Shown here: positions 11,525-23,061 of the stretch, piece after piece
How the letters are laid out: each line of letters opens with the position of its first letter
Position numbering within the stretch: the stretch's first letter is position 1
Source of the DNA: Actinernus sp. WN-2022
Lineage: Eukaryota; Cnidaria; Anthozoa; Actiniaria; Actinernidae
Direction of reading: 5' to 3'
DNA length: 64,000 nucleotides
NCBI GenBank assembly: GCA_030867875.1
Contig: JAOWCC010000577.1
Location: 152,822,344 to 152,886,343, forward strand
Translations under genes and position numbers: made by a program
The notes under the pieces: generated by a model
Told to the model about the DNA's origin: nothing
The model's database searches: none
What the model saw: only the letters and a program-made list of their open reading frames with translations

Positions 11525-11734
11525 TCAATAAAGTTCTTCCAAATCCGCCTCCTTCCTGATATGAAATTGCTTCTCCCAGCTAAACCACTTGTTGAGTTTT
11601 ACTTTCTTCCAAACTTCGGAGAACAGTTTTCCGCGCCATTCTGTTAGGTTTTCATTAATAAAAAAAATATTCGCTCCATAGAAGTAATCGGCTAACGCTG
11701 TTGCCACCCAATTCAGATCATGTGATGTAAACAT
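11525..11734 (-). pseudogene. LINE ORF1 C-terminal fragment
   Basis: A 69-residue frame with F-I-N-E-N-L-T-E-W-R-G-K-L-F and F-H-I-R-K-E-A-D. These are the C-terminal landmarks of RRM-type LINE ORF1 proteins (compare LINE-B ORF1 at 8908-9459). No other part of the element is adjacent, so it is a relic. Confidence 0.65.
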
Positions 11735-12026
11735 ATGCTACTCTGCGGAATTATTCCTTTTTCATTCTAATCATAATGCAGTCATGCCTATATGAATAAA
11801 ATAAATTTTAAAAGAGCCAATTCTCCAGAGTAATGTGTGTTTACATTACAGCCGATTCAGTACCTCTATTAAACTCAGGGCGGCTGGTGGTGAAGTCCTT
11901 CAATTTGTATCTTGCCCTGTAGAGTTCATTCTTCTGGTGAGAATGAAACTTGACGATTAACGGCTTTATCTCGCTGGACGAGCGAATACGATGACAAATA
12001 TCAACATCTAAAGTGTTCTTTTTCAG

Positions 12027-12176
12027 GGGAGTGTTGGAGCGGTCCTGATGGCGAGTCTACCTACATGATAGATGGTATTTCGAAACATTGCGTCGATAGA
12101 TGCTTCAAGCCATGCAGGCCGTATGAGAAGTTCTGTGCTGGGAAAAATTTCGCCAATGCTATTTACAGACTGAGCG
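12027..12176 (+). CDS. Internal exon, second half of cysteine-rich module 1
   Basis: Acceptor TTTTTCAG|GG and donor AGCG|GTAAGC, phase 1 at both ends. Spliced to 1-201 it completes F-Y-G-E-C-W-S-G-P-D-G and continues with C-V-D-R-C-F-K-P-C-R-P, E-K-F-C-A-G and A-I-Y-R-L-S. The tryptophan after the second cysteine (CWSG) and the closing aromatic-x-L are the family landmarks. The cluster of five cysteines suggests disulphide bonding in an extracellular protein. The symmetric phase-1 boundaries make this exon pair a shufflable module. Confidence 0.8.
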
Positions 12177-12386
12177 GTAAGCATTATCTACTGATAGCAA
12201 TATTAGTTTAGCTTGGTTGACTTCATCAATAGGAGGATAGGCTTCATCATCAATAGGAGGATATGCGCCTTTTTTAATTCGCAAAAGTAAATATTAAGCA
12301 AACATAAAAGTTTAAGACCTCGGATCGGAAACTTGTATTTGAACTCCAGAGCCTTCTGTCATTCGGCCAGCGGAGTGTAACTTTTT

Positions 12387-12785
12387 GCCGCGGTGCACAC
12401 AGCGGTCAAACGTCTGCGCGTGCGTATTACGGTCAGTCTGGTGGGCGGCCGCGCGAATTTCCCGCGCAAAATTTACCGTAAAACATATTACAAAAACCCG
12501 GTGTTTAAAAAAAAAACTCGGCTTGTGAACTTCTACCCCCAAAAGTTAAGAAAAGTACGTAAAAGTTAAGCTTTATATTTTCACAGTCGACTGGAAATTG
12601 AACAAACTTCAAGCTGTGAGTTTACCCCAAAAAATTGTAATTTACCAAAAAAGTTCTCAAGCTTTTAAAACGGGTGTGTGAACAGTGACGCCGCCGGCTC
12701 GCTTCGAATTTGTTTTGGAATATGTTGTTGTTGCAAGACTTTTGACGCATGCGCATACGTTTGACCGCTGTGTGGCCGCGGTGTG
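12387..12785. repeat. Fold-back element with inverted ends of about 38 bp
   Basis: Left arm 12387-12424 (GCCGCGGTGCACACAGCGGT...) matches the complement of 12746-12785 (...ACCGCTGTGTGGCCGCGGTG). It is GC-rich at the ends and AT-rich inside. Likely a non-autonomous DNA transposon; I see no clear target duplication. Confidence 0.6.
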
Positions 12786-13329
12786 ACTCCACGGGCACAT
12801 CAGTAGGACCTGCTGGCCCTAGCTCCATTTAGGAAATGCTGGTTAAAAAATCACAGGAGGTAGAAAAAGGAATAAAATGAAATATATGTGTTAATAATAA
12901 TAATGGTTTAATCACAGCATCTCTACTAAGTAGCTTTACATCTGTGAGATCAATATAAAAAAATATTACTATAACTACTACAACTGCTACAACTTTATAT
13001 TACATAAGGAAAAGAAAAAATAAGGACTATGCCGAAACTATTGTGAATTATATAAACGACTATGTACAACTACTATATATAAAAGGCAAGAGTAAAATAC
13101 TAATGAGCAATATTAGCATCAGCTACAACTTTATATTACTATAAAAAGAAAGGAAACACTGGAAACTTTGGTAACCATACACGCCATGGTGAACTACGGT
13201 GTATATGTTGTGGGGCAATTTTGATGAATGGTTCAAATATTTTTGAACTGAGGCAGATACTTTTGAACTGGGGCAAATATGTTTACGTGTGAGCTTATGT
13301 TCACTGACCGGTCAGAGTCTCCTTTTGTT

Positions 13330-14640
13330 GGGGTAAGCTATTGTATTTTGATAAATACAGACAAACTCACATGTTTACCTGTGAACTCTAGCCACCAATT
13401 AGCTCAATAAACCCGTTGTTTACCTATGATATTATGTTCACTGACCGGTTAGGGTCTTTTTTCACGGTGGGCACAAACGACCATAAAAACGGCATCAGTC
13501 CTATATTTTAAAAAGTTTTCAATGCAGACGATTGAATTTTGGTAGAAGGATGTAGAATCGAAAAATGAATATAACCTGATTTTTTAAGCTATGTTACTAC
13601 CATCGTGACGTCACAATGACGTCATTTATCAATTTGTAATACGTTTCTTGCAAATGTTCATTATCTCTAAAAACGAAATGTCGTATGTTGTTAAAATCTA
13701 CTCGTGATGAGAATGAAGGAATCGAAAACCCGATGTCGATTGGTTAAGGAAATCAAAAGTTATGAAAGTTTGAATTTTGTCCATTTTCCCGCCAATATTT
13801 GGCGGGAAATAAACACCACAAAAGCATTTATGAAAACATCGCTTCATTCAATTTTTAGAGTTGTAAATATTGTTGCATGACATTTTGTCCAATCATAAAA
13901 CACGTTGGTGGCTAAAATCGTATGTTTTTTGAATTTTGATTTTTTGTCCATAACCGGCTTAAAATTGAAGTCATATTTTCGGCAACGTCATTATGACGTC
14001 ATACTTTTTTATACATGCCCTTAGAAAAAAATCCTTTGAGTGATTTTCGAATTTTAGTGATGAAATGCGCTAGTCTGGCACTCAAAACCCACATTATTTT
14101 CTTTTCTTGATTTTTTAACAATAGGCAGCTTGATTTAGGTATGACACCTGACGTCACTAACTATGACGTCATGGCAACAGTCATTCCTCTATAACTTTTC
14201 CTATAATAGTCGTAGAACGTTCAAATTTGCGACAAAGGAATGTGTGTCATGAAGGCTCTTTGATGGTGTAGTCTGTTTGTAACATCTATTAAAGGGGGAA
14301 TTTTACCAAAAAAGGAGGCATCACTTATGACGTCACAACAACGTCATCATACTAACATAAAACACCTAAAATATGTAGTTTCATTTTGTTAACAAGTCAC
14401 CAACATTTCTTCAAATTGAGACTATAAGTAAAGAAATGGTGTTAATTTTAATTATTTGTCCACGCTCACTGATGCCGATTTTGACGTACTTTATGCCCGA
14501 CGTGTTTATATTGGGGTAAGCTATTGTATTTTGATAAATACAGACAAACTCACATGTTTACCTGTGAACTTTAGTCAGCAATTAGCTCTAAAAACCCGTT
14601 GTTTACCTGTGAGATTATGTTCACTGATCGGTTAGGGTTT
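13330..14640. repeat. Pair of direct repeats of about 130 bp flanking a CRE-rich segment
   Basis: GGGGTAAGCTATTGTATTTT and the following ~130 bp occur at 13335-13462 and again at 14514-14640, roughly 90% identical. The 1-kb spacer carries TGACGTCA at 13606, 13617, 13994, 14149, 14164 and 14328. The arrangement is LTR-like, but no priming site or gag/pol coding is visible. Confidence 0.55.
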
Positions 14641-14662
14641 TTTTAAATGTAGGGTAAGGGTT

Positions 14663-15157
14663 AGGCTTTAGCACATTCTGCCGGCAAAATTTCGAGCATA
14701 ATAGGGCCTCAGGAGCAGAAAACGTAATTGGGGCATAATCCGGGCAGAATAGGCCATTTTGCATATTTTGGGGGCTGGGAACGAGGAAAAGTGGGGACGA
14801 GAGGGAGTTGGGTACGAGCAAAACAAAGATGGCGGCGGAACAAACAGAAATCATTGAACTGTCTTTCTTGTCCTTCTTCGTCATGGTGGTTACCAATGCT
14901 TTAACTTACCTTAACGTTATTGCAGGCTCCGAAAAAGTCCGTCCTATAGCTCGTAAACGTAAAATTAGTACTAATCCATGAAAAAAATGGAATAATCGGC
15001 TTGTACACGCAAATCTGCAACTGCCCCAAATTTTCAGAAGCATAAATCCGAGCATAATAGTACTTTTGGAGCATAATTTCGAGCAGAATAGTCTTTTTTT
15101 CGGGCAATTCTTTTGAGCAGAATAGCCTTTTTTTCGAGCAGAATGTGCTAAAGCCAT
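14663..15157. mobile_element. MULE-like MITE with 9-bp target duplication
   Basis: Termini AGGCTTTAGCACATTCTGC / GCAGAATGTGCTAAAGCC, flanked by GTAAGGGTT at 14654-14662 and 15158-15166 (9 bp, exact). The interior repeats GAGCAGAATA/GAGCATAATA motifs several times. There is no coding potential. Confidence 0.8.
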
Positions 15158-15965
15158 GTAAGGGTTTGGATTAATTCACAGAAACATTTAAGAAGCATTA
15201 TATCACAGTGTTGTTTAGTGATTAGCCCTAAAGAACCTTAACCCGTTTGGTTCGGTTGACACAGCTAGTTTGGTTCGAAGTACGAGTGGCGCCGTAATAA
15301 AGTACACCTGATCATCTATAAACGATGTATTTTTCTAGATTTAGCCGCTTTCTTACTTCCCATGAGTTGCTGCAGTTTTCATAAAATGCAGTCAACACAA
15401 AGTTCATCTGTATTACAGTTTCGTCCGGGTTTTAATATCGCCGATGTCATATTTTCTAAAGATGTTTCGAAGTCCGATTTCGTTAGCAGTACGCATGCGC
15501 GCATAATGTTTTGACGATTAGTCACTTATAGAATAAACGGTGGTGGTGAAATCAACAAGCGCTTGTGTGTTAGTCAGTGGAAAACTGAGCGTGTCAAGGC
15601 AGAGCTGCATGCTGAGTTCGAATCGCGGTGAGTTCGAATCCCGCCGAGTTCGGTACGTTGGTATTACATCTGAATGAAAGGTAAGTGTAAGTATAAGGGA
15701 AGGGAGAGAAGGAAGGGAGAGAAGGAAGGGAGGGGATGGTGAAATTTGTTTTTCCTGGGGAGGGTGAATTATTTTTTCTTTTGAACCCACCAAAAAAAAA
15801 ATATATTGATAATTGCCCCAGTTCAAACATATTTGCCCCAGTTCAAAAGTATCTTCCCCAGTTCAAAAATATTTGCCCCGGTGTTCATAATTGCCCCACA
15901 ACATATATACAACTATGTACGACTATAATGTATAAAAGGCACTGCAAAGGGAAAATTCTAATGGG

Positions 15966-16830
15966 TTAATCAATGCGATGTTTTGCTCTGTTCATTAAAA
16001 TGCATATGTGTTTAACCTGACGATTGTATGGTTTTGGGACAACACATGATCTTATGTTAGCAGGGAGTTCGTTAAATAACTTTGCCGTAGAGTCTTGAAA
16101 CGTTCCCTTTATGAGGGGCACACTTAGTTGTGGCGCTAAACTAGAGCGCAGCTGCCTGTTCGGTTCATGTTTCTTTAGGGTGAGATAGTCAGGCCAAGAC
16201 TGATTGTGAATCGCTTGATGGGCACTTCTGAGTAGGTGAAATTGGGTCCTTTCTATAGTGGAGAGCCAACCCAACTTCAGCACGTCTTTCTCAGTAGAAT
16301 AGCGGTTGGTCACAAAGCTCGCGGCAGCATTTTGCACGCGCTGGATTTTCTTCTGTAGATATACGGGCAGAAGGTAGCATATAATACAGTATCATTAAAA
16401 TTTAATTTGGAAAGGACAAGGCTTTCCGCTAGTTGCTTCTTTGTGTGCTGCATGTGGGGTCATGATCCGTATTTTACGCAAAATTGACAGGACTCCGTAA
16501 CTCGACGAGACTAAGTGCTTTACGTGGTCTGACCATTTAAGGTTTTCATTGAGCCAAGTGCCCAAGAGCTTGAATTTCTTGACTCTTTCCAAAGTCTGAC
16601 CTTTTACAGTAAGAGATGGTATGACGTCACTGAGGCCATGTATCCTCGACATCTGTAGTGTCGTTACTAGCATCTGCTTAGTCTTCTTCCCATTTAATAG
16701 TAGGTTAGATGCTGTTGCCCACTCTTCGAGGGCAAACATAGTACTGCTCATCTTGTGTGCACAGGCACTAAGGTCCTTAGGAGCACTGTGATCGTATAAC
16801 GTTGTGTCGTCAGCGTCCCGAGGGGGGGGG
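15966..16830 (-). pseudogene. 5'-truncated LINE reverse transcriptase fragment
   Basis: Minus-strand pieces read from an A-D-D-T-T-L-Y-D box (about 16805) through W-A-T-A-S-N-L-L-L-N-G-K-K-T-K, a K-L-L-G-T-W-L-N segment and the C-terminal F-N-E-L-P-A-N-I-R. These are thumb and C-terminal landmarks of LINE reverse transcriptases. At least one frame change separates 16337 from 16395. The tyrosine of the YADD box lies on the other side of the MITE inserted at 16817-17126, so the transposon split the catalytic motif. Confidence 0.75.
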
Positions 16831-17126
16831 GGGGGGAACTCCCATATAAAAGGGGTAGGGATGCTCGTCGGACATTTTCGATTTGACTCCTAAGAGGTAC
16901 TAAAATGGGCGTGGCTCAAGCTTATTTTGACCCCTAAAAGATAATAAAAATGTAAATTGATAACAGCTTTTTTGTTCAATTGGCACCCGACCTCTAAAAG
17001 GTACCGCTTTACATAGAAATGTCTGTGTTTGATGGTGGATACCCTAAGTGGTACCAATTTTGACCCCTAAAAGGTACGACGAGCATCCATGTACCCCTCA
17101 CATAAGGGAGTCCCCCCCCCCCGGGG
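16817..17126. mobile_element. Poly(G)/poly(C)-ended hAT-like MITE, 310 bp
   Basis: Flanked by an exact 8-bp duplication GTCAGCGT at 16809-16816 and 17127-17134. The termini are CCCGAG followed by a 15-G run and, at the other end, a C run and CGGGG. The subterminal 50 bp (ACTCCCATATAA..., GGATGCTCGTCG) are also inverted repeats. The interior repeats CCCCTAAAAGGTAC. Confidence 0.88.
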
Positions 17127-17718
17127 GTCAGCGTACTGGAAGCATTAGCAATCATAATCTTTCTTTCTGTTATCTTGTTTCTTTCCTGATGACAATGCTT
17201 AGGTGACATTATGTGCATCCAAAGATCGAAATAATTCATTACGAAGCTTCTTACTCGATCAAACAATACTTTTCTTCGAGAGGACAATGACAAGCATGTG
17301 ACCCTAACTAAATTGTGTTGATGACGTCATACACATGTGCGGCGGTAATACCTAATTCCGATTTCCGGCCGGGTCAGAGTTTTTCGTAAAAATATGTCAA
17401 ATTCTGGCTTATATAGACGATTCAGAATAATCAAACAGAGAGAAAATCCGGGTTGGTTTCCAAAATAACTTGGAAATCGGATTTTGTAGCTTTCTTTTTC
17501 AGTCTGATAACTGGGTCAGGTTCTGTACCCTTTGGCCGCACATATACCTACCCATTTATCAAACAAGCCCCCCTCCCCCCTCCACCCCCGAGGGTTTAAA
17601 TAAGTAAATGCCAGTAATCTGCAGTTATACAATATAAGTACGTGAAGAAAATAGCTTATGATGATATCATTATAACAGTACTATACTTATTATAATTAAA
17701 TATGTTTTACATTTACAG

Positions 17719-17946
17719 CGGCTCCATGCGAAATTAAGACCCAGCCTCTTGGTTGCTATGTAGAGAAGGCTGGCAATCGTGCTCTCGGTGTGGAAATCCT
17801 GGACGAGCTCAGTCCTGTCAGCTCAGTGTTCAATGGACGCATTCTCGACATGAGTAAATGGGCCAAGGAATTCCTAAAGCTGCTCTGCAGGTGCGCTCGT
17901 GCTGCTAAGGAAAAAGGCTTTACTGTCTTTGGTGTCCATAACAAAG
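17719..17946 (+). CDS. Internal exon, first half of cysteine-rich module 2
   Basis: Acceptor ATTTACAG|CG and donor AAAG|GTAAAC, both phase 1. It codes for P-L-G-C-Y-V-E, an R-A-L-G segment, D-M-S-K-W-A-K-E and L-C-R-C-A-R-A-A-K-E-K-G-F-T-V-FGVHNK. This repeats the layout of exon 1-201 (C-F/Y-x-D/E, then CRCAxxAxEKG, then aromatic-x-FG-V/I), so it opens a second copy of the same module. Module 2 has diverged: the F-Y-G-E before the CW pair is H-N-K-A-T. It splices in frame to 18339-18488 across a 392-bp intron. Confidence 0.85.
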
Positions 17947-18338
17947 GTAAACATTTTCAATTCAATTTATTATCTGACTCATTTCTTAAGATTTCTATTT
18001 TATATTATATGTAAAGCGCTAATGGACTGTAGGGAATTGGCGCTATATAAATGTATTATATTATTATTAAGTTTTTTTTTCTGATAACGTTTTTAAATTG
18101 CTATACATTATGCACCTCATGGCCATTTAAAACTGGTACTTTTTGCACATACACAACTAACACACAATGGCTCCATGTAAATTGGCCTTAACATACTAGA
18201 ATTATGAACAACAACTGAAGACATTCCACCATCTTAACGACACTTAACTAGTTTCTATTTGAGCTAATTCATACATTTCTGGATAAAATTAATTCACAAT
18301 TCTATATATTCTTACCAAAAGTCATGACTTTTTTTCAG

Positions 18339-18488
18339 CTACTTGCTGGGCAGCTAAGCAGGGTAGCGGCGTATACAACAAATACGGCAAGTCATCCAGT
18401 TGCTTCAAGGGAGAGCTACCTTGTCCTGGTAACTCCGAGAACTGTGCAGGTGGCAAACATTCTCTCTTTGCCTACAAGATTATCGTTC
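18339..18488 (+). CDS. Internal exon, second half of cysteine-rich module 2
   Basis: Acceptor TTTTTCAG|CT and donor GTTC|GTGAGT, phase 1. It codes for T-C-W-A-A-K-Q-G, V-Y-N-K-Y-G-K-S-S-S-C-F-K-G, L-P-C-P-G-N-S-E-N-C-A-G-G-K-H and L-F-A-Y-K-I. The CW pair, a tyrosine-glycine-lysine stretch, the PC and CAG motifs and a closing aromatic strand align with exon 12027-12176. The exon is exactly 150 bp, the same length as its module-1 counterpart. Confidence 0.85.
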
Positions 18489-19926
18489 GTGAGTATGTTT
18501 TTCGTCCGGTACGCGCGTCCGAGAATGGCGCCAAAAAGTGACGGCCACAGGTATCCCAACGAAGACGACAAATGATGCGAAAAGTTGCTCTCTCAGTCTC
18601 TGTCTTGGTCTTGGTTGCATTTGAGGAAAGAATGTTAAAAAGAAATGAGTTTTCTCAAGTTCTACACTTAGTTGGGCGAGCAAGCCATCGAGTTTACGGG
18701 AATGTTTTAGGGAAAACCTATCGCAAGGCGAAGACCAGGTATTTCAACACAGTTAGAAATGTTGTCCGTGGAAAAGGCTGTTCATTTTTTTATCGATCAA
18801 TGCTCATTCGGCGACCATATTTGTTTTCGTCACACGAATTCATGACTCGAGCTACAATCTCGGACAAATTGAGTAGGAAAAAAAATCCCCCCCTCCCCCC
18901 ATTTCAGTGATGAGAGCGTAGGCAAACTGAAATGGACCATGATTTAACATCATTGAAATGGGGGGAGGAGAGGTCTTAAATTTTCCACAGATTTGACCGA
19001 GATTGTATCTGGAGGTTCAACGTGACAAAACCACTAACGTCATTAATATGAGCATATCTGTCACCAAGATTGACACGATAATCATCGAGAGATTATTACG
19101 CAGTGACCTAAGCATAATGTATTGCAATGCTTCTATTTGTGGTCAGAGAAGTGCATAAAAGAGTACGTTTTCGGCACAATTTTTAAAATATATCTACCCG
19201 AACTAAGACAAATTTCATCAACCGTGACCGCTATCTGTGTGATGGTATTTAAAAAGAAAATCGACTCAAAAACACTGTATTGTGTCGGTAGAAACTGACA
19301 TATGATTGGCATTGGGAAAGCGATGTAAAGTTTCAACTACTGCCTGTTTAGAATAACTAATAAGACTAAAAAGAAGTATTTCTGCGACAAGCGGAAATAA
19401 ATTAATATCAGATTAGTACTGAGAATGGCTGCAATACTAAAATAATTATCAATATAAGTTTCTTATATTTCTCGCTTCTAGTATTGGGAGCCCTGTGCTT
19501 CACGAATGATACCACAAACTCTGTCAAGCTCAGTTTCTGTTTAACCCTCAGTTCCTTAAAACCCCCTCCAAAAACACGATTTAGAACGGTTAAAAGTGTT
19601 TTTAGGACGATTTAGGTTACGTTTCAGACGGTTTATTACGGTTTTCATGGTTTATATCATAACAATAAAACATCGATGTAGTTTCTCTCTTATTACTAAA
19701 AAATAGGTACCCAAAGGGTACATGTGTCTACTGCATTTTTGTCTTCTTAAATTTGGGAGTTACAGGCTTGAAATATTCAACGATATACAGTAGTTATAGT
19801 CAACAGATCATAGTAGTTGAATACTGAAATAAGTTTTTTTCAAAGTGTTTAGTACAGTAGTTATAGTACCTAAATGTATGTGGCAAGCTAAAAAATCAGC
19901 CTAGGAATCTTTTGTCTTGTTTACAT

Positions 19927-20743
19927 CCTTGGGGGGGGGGGGGGGGGGGGGGGGGTACTCAACAATTAAGAAATAGAAAACATTTCCTGTGTTTCTATAG
20001 AGTTATAGAAATACGAATGGAAGTTTGGGAAATGGCAGTGAGAACACGAGCCCGAAGGGCGAGTGTTTCCACAGCTATTTCAAGTTCTTCCAACTTCCAC
20101 AAGTGTTTCTATAACTCTATAAAACAAGGGGAAAATGTTTTCTATTTCCTTTATATTAAATAACCCACAGAAAATAAGTACAACAATGGAAAATCACGCA
20201 TTTATTAGTATCACGAAAATGTAAATTCTCCTAACCACGCAATCAAAACGTCATCAACTGATCACTAGCTCAAGTGTGCACTCAACTCATAGAGTTATAG
20301 AAACACGGCTTTCAGCCAATCAGAGCACATGTACTATCGAATCTATTTTATAAAGTTTTATACTGGGAGGCTCCGCCCCGAGGTCTGAAACCCTTACCCT
20401 TTTATATACCATTTTTGACAGAAAAGGTAACCCTTTCATATACCTTCCATAAAAAAATGGTACCCCTTTCACAGACTTTTACTAAACTTTTCACTTGAGT
20501 AACCCTTAAAATACTTGGATGAATCAGACATTTATTTTTATAGGTGCGTCTGTTCGAGATATTTTGAAAGGCCCTTTTAAATACCTAAATGACAGTTTTC
20601 CTTACCCTTTTCTTTACTTCAAATCATGAAATCCCTACCCTTTTATATACCTCCAGCCTGAAAAGGTACCCCTTTCGGGCGGAGCCTCCCCGTATAGTCC
20701 ATTATAGGGAGTAATACCCCCACCCCCCCCCCCCCCCCCCGGG
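19927..20743. mobile_element. Poly(G)/poly(C)-ended hAT-like element with nested MITE
   Basis: The ends are a 25-G run (19931-19955) and a C run (20716-20740), flanked by an exact 8-bp duplication GTTTACAT at 19919-19926 and 20744-20751. Inside are a small inverted repeat built on ATAGAGTTATAGAAA (19968-20150) and the GGAGGCTCCGCCC MITE at 20364-20692. It has the same terminus type as 16817-17126. Confidence 0.8.
20364..20692. mobile_element. GGAGGCTCCGCCC MITE, copy 1
   Basis: The inverted ends are GGGAGGCTCCGCCCC and GGGCGGAGCCTCCCC. The interior is a ladder of CCCTTTTATATACC / ACCCTTT phrases. Copy 2, in the opposite orientation, is at 30044-30385. Confidence 0.8.
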
Positions 20744-21295
20744 GTTTACATGTATGTTGTTCTCCATGCAATTGACGTTTACATCTTGTGTGGACTACTT
20801 CGTCAAATAGGTAGAAATGAACCAGTGTTGATATGAAAAGCTAGTTAATTGTAGGGCTGCAGTTTGCACTATATACTACTTGTATCAATCGCCTGATGAC
20901 AGCAATACAATCAGATTGCAGCATTGATGTTAGAACACTATTGGTTTCTACTAAGGGACAAACCATATTTTTTTGGAGGATAGGCCGGGCATGCAAATAG
21001 TTATTTTCTGCTCATGTGGAAAAATTTGTTTTTCTACTTTACAAGTTAGCAATTACTCCATATGCAAAACGATTTATTTTAAGTTTGCAGCCTGTTTCAA
21101 TATTTCTGATCCCCCCCTCCAAAAAACAATGGTCCGTCCCTAATAAGAAATAGAAAGGTATTGGGCAAAGCATTAACAAAAGTAAATTGATATACAATTG
21201 GCTGTATAGTTTACTCCTTTTTTCCAAAGAAAGGCTGTTATTATTATGCATGTTCCAGTAAACAAAGTAAATAATTGAATTGAGGTTATTTTAGT

Positions 21296-21745
21296 TTTAT
21301 TAGCATTTCAACTTTTGAATAACATCTTTTTTTACTTCGATAATTTATGTTCCTGAAATAATTACATCAATTGTATAACTAATCAGAACAAGGCGCCTTC
21401 AAAATGAATACAGTGATTGCAATAAACTTGTATAAGTATTAGTCGACTAATAGACACTGCATGATGCGCTGATTCTATTTTCATTCAGACAGATTTATTG
21501 CAATAATCACTGTACTGGAAAACTGTAACAATGCATAAGTATCTGTGAACTGTTGTAATAACTTTTACCATTTCAAATTCTGAATAACATCTTATAATTA
21601 TTTTACTTCGATAATTTATGTTCCTGAAATAATTACGTAAATTGTATAACTAATCACTGAGAACAAGGTGACTTCAATACAGTGATTGCAATAAACTTGC
21701 AAAAGTATTACTTGACTAATACTCACTGCATGATGCGTTGAGGTG
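21296..21745. repeat. Direct duplication of a ~175-bp segment
   Basis: TACTTCGATAATTTATGTTC...AATTGTATAACTAATCA...CTGCATGATGCG occurs at about 21333-21461 and again at 21604-21737, with small differences. The 270-bp spacing suggests a local tandem duplication. Confidence 0.65.
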
Positions 21746-22842
21746 TCTTGAGCGGCACTAATATTACATAGTAACAAATAATGCAGCCTAGTTTCTCAAT
21801 ACATTTAAATGGCGTTTGTTCTTGAGAATTCATTTCACACTTGGAGTTTTAGTTTTGAAAGTTTAGAGCCTACGCTACAGTCGTGAAAGGGTAAACGGCT
21901 TTTCTTGTCAAAACACGCAAATTGAATATTATTGAATTAATCAGGTGACGTCACGGACACGGTGTGTTGACCGCGCGCCCAGCCGTTAGTGGGGGGAGGC
22001 TTTGGAGAAACGACACCCCAACGGCTGAAACCGAGCCTAGTATCACCCTCGATAAATAAAGCCTATTATTACTAGCAGCTACCCGCGGAATTACATGAAA
22101 TCAACAAATATGATATAGTGACATAGTCTAGTCGGCTGACCGACTCCTAGCACAATGCAATGGCGCCAGACTGTGTATACTGCAGGTTTTTAGCGTGTTG
22201 ATGTTTTCAAAGTTGTATTTTGATAAAAAGGCAATAATATATTACGGATCTCAAACCGTACCGATGAACACAATTATACCTATTGTCGAAAAAGTGCCAA
22301 AACTGACGGTCACAGGCAGCTAGCTCGAGTCATGAATTCGTGTGACGAAAACAAATATGGTCGCCGAAAGAGCATTGATCGAAGCAGGAAAACGGAATAA
22401 AAACAATAATCAAAGGCCAAGTTATTTGAATGTCTGGTTGTAGTAAATGTATGGTCTGAGCCCATATCTTGCTCTTAGACACATCATCATAGAGTTGTAA
22501 GATAAAATAATTAACAGCCTTTTCCACGGACAACATTTCTAACTGTGTTGGAATACCTGGTCTTACCTTGTTCAGTCGTTTGACTTCGGCCGTTTCACCT
22601 GGCGATAGGTTTTCCCTAAAACATTCCCGTAAACTCGATGGCTTGCTCGCCTCGGTTTTCTCTAAAATAGATTCCCGTAAACTCGATGGCTTGCTCGCCC
22701 AACTAAGTGTAGAACTTGAGAAAACTCATTTCTTTTTAACATTCTTTCCTCAAATGCAACCAAGACCAAGACAGCGAGCAACTTTTCGCATGATTCGTCG
22801 TCTTCGTTGGGATACCTGTGGCCGTCACTTTTTGGCGCCATT

Positions 22843-23061
22843 AGGGAATTTAAGATACGAGATTACGGTTCACCGCGGTTGGACGAGCAAGAGAGACGTT
22901 GATGACTTAAAAAAATGACCTTTTTCGTCCAACCGTAGTTTACAATCTCAATGTCTCCGTTTCCCGACAGAAATTTCGTACTTGACGGGCCGCGCACAAC
23001 ATCTCGACCCATGCTCGTCCAACCGTAGCAATGAACCGTAGTCTCTAATCTTAAATTCTCT
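22843..23061. mobile_element. 219-bp MITE, 3-bp target duplication
   Basis: AGGGAATTTAAGAT...ATCTTAAATTCTCT termini continue into GGTTGGACGAGC inverted repeats. It interrupts the right arm of the 4.6-kb element: the left arm reads GAGAATGGCGCC without a break. ATT flanks both ends. Confidence 0.7.

Larger units (their letters stand above)
202..12026 (+). other. Intron of the cysteine-rich gene, 11.8 kb, filled with retroelements
   Basis: Bounded by donor GTAAGC and acceptor TTTTTCAG. It holds two antisense LINEs (838-9488), a 36-bp tandem array, a 255-bp palindromic MITE, a hAT-like MITE and a LINE ORF1 fragment. The stretches 202-736, 9631-10676, 10932-11234 and 11735-12026 show no coding signal to me. 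All large insertions here are antisense to the host gene. Confidence 0.75.
13201..15910. mobile_element. 2.7-kb element with 81-bp inverted ends
   Basis: Arms 13201-13281 and 15828-15910 are inverted copies, each with repeated TTGAACTGGGGCAAATAT-type blocks and a GTATATGTTGTGGGGCAA terminus. No transposase is visible inside. The interior holds two direct repeats of about 130 bp (13330-13462 and 14512-14640), six TGACGTCA palindromes and a nested MULE-like MITE. Confidence 0.55.
12177..17718 (+). other. Intron of the cysteine-rich gene, 5.5 kb
   Basis: From donor GTAAGC to acceptor ATTTACAG. It contains a fold-back element, a 2.7-kb element with 81-bp inverted ends, and a LINE fragment split by a MITE. 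The remainder (12177-12386, 12786-13200, 17135-17718) shows no genes; 17567-17590 is a C-rich run. Confidence 0.7.

Noticed and set aside
13335..14640. LTR retrotransposon
   Set aside because: The direct repeats are LTR-like, but there is no tRNA primer site, polypurine tract or gag/pol coding, and ends and spacing suggest duplication inside a DNA element.
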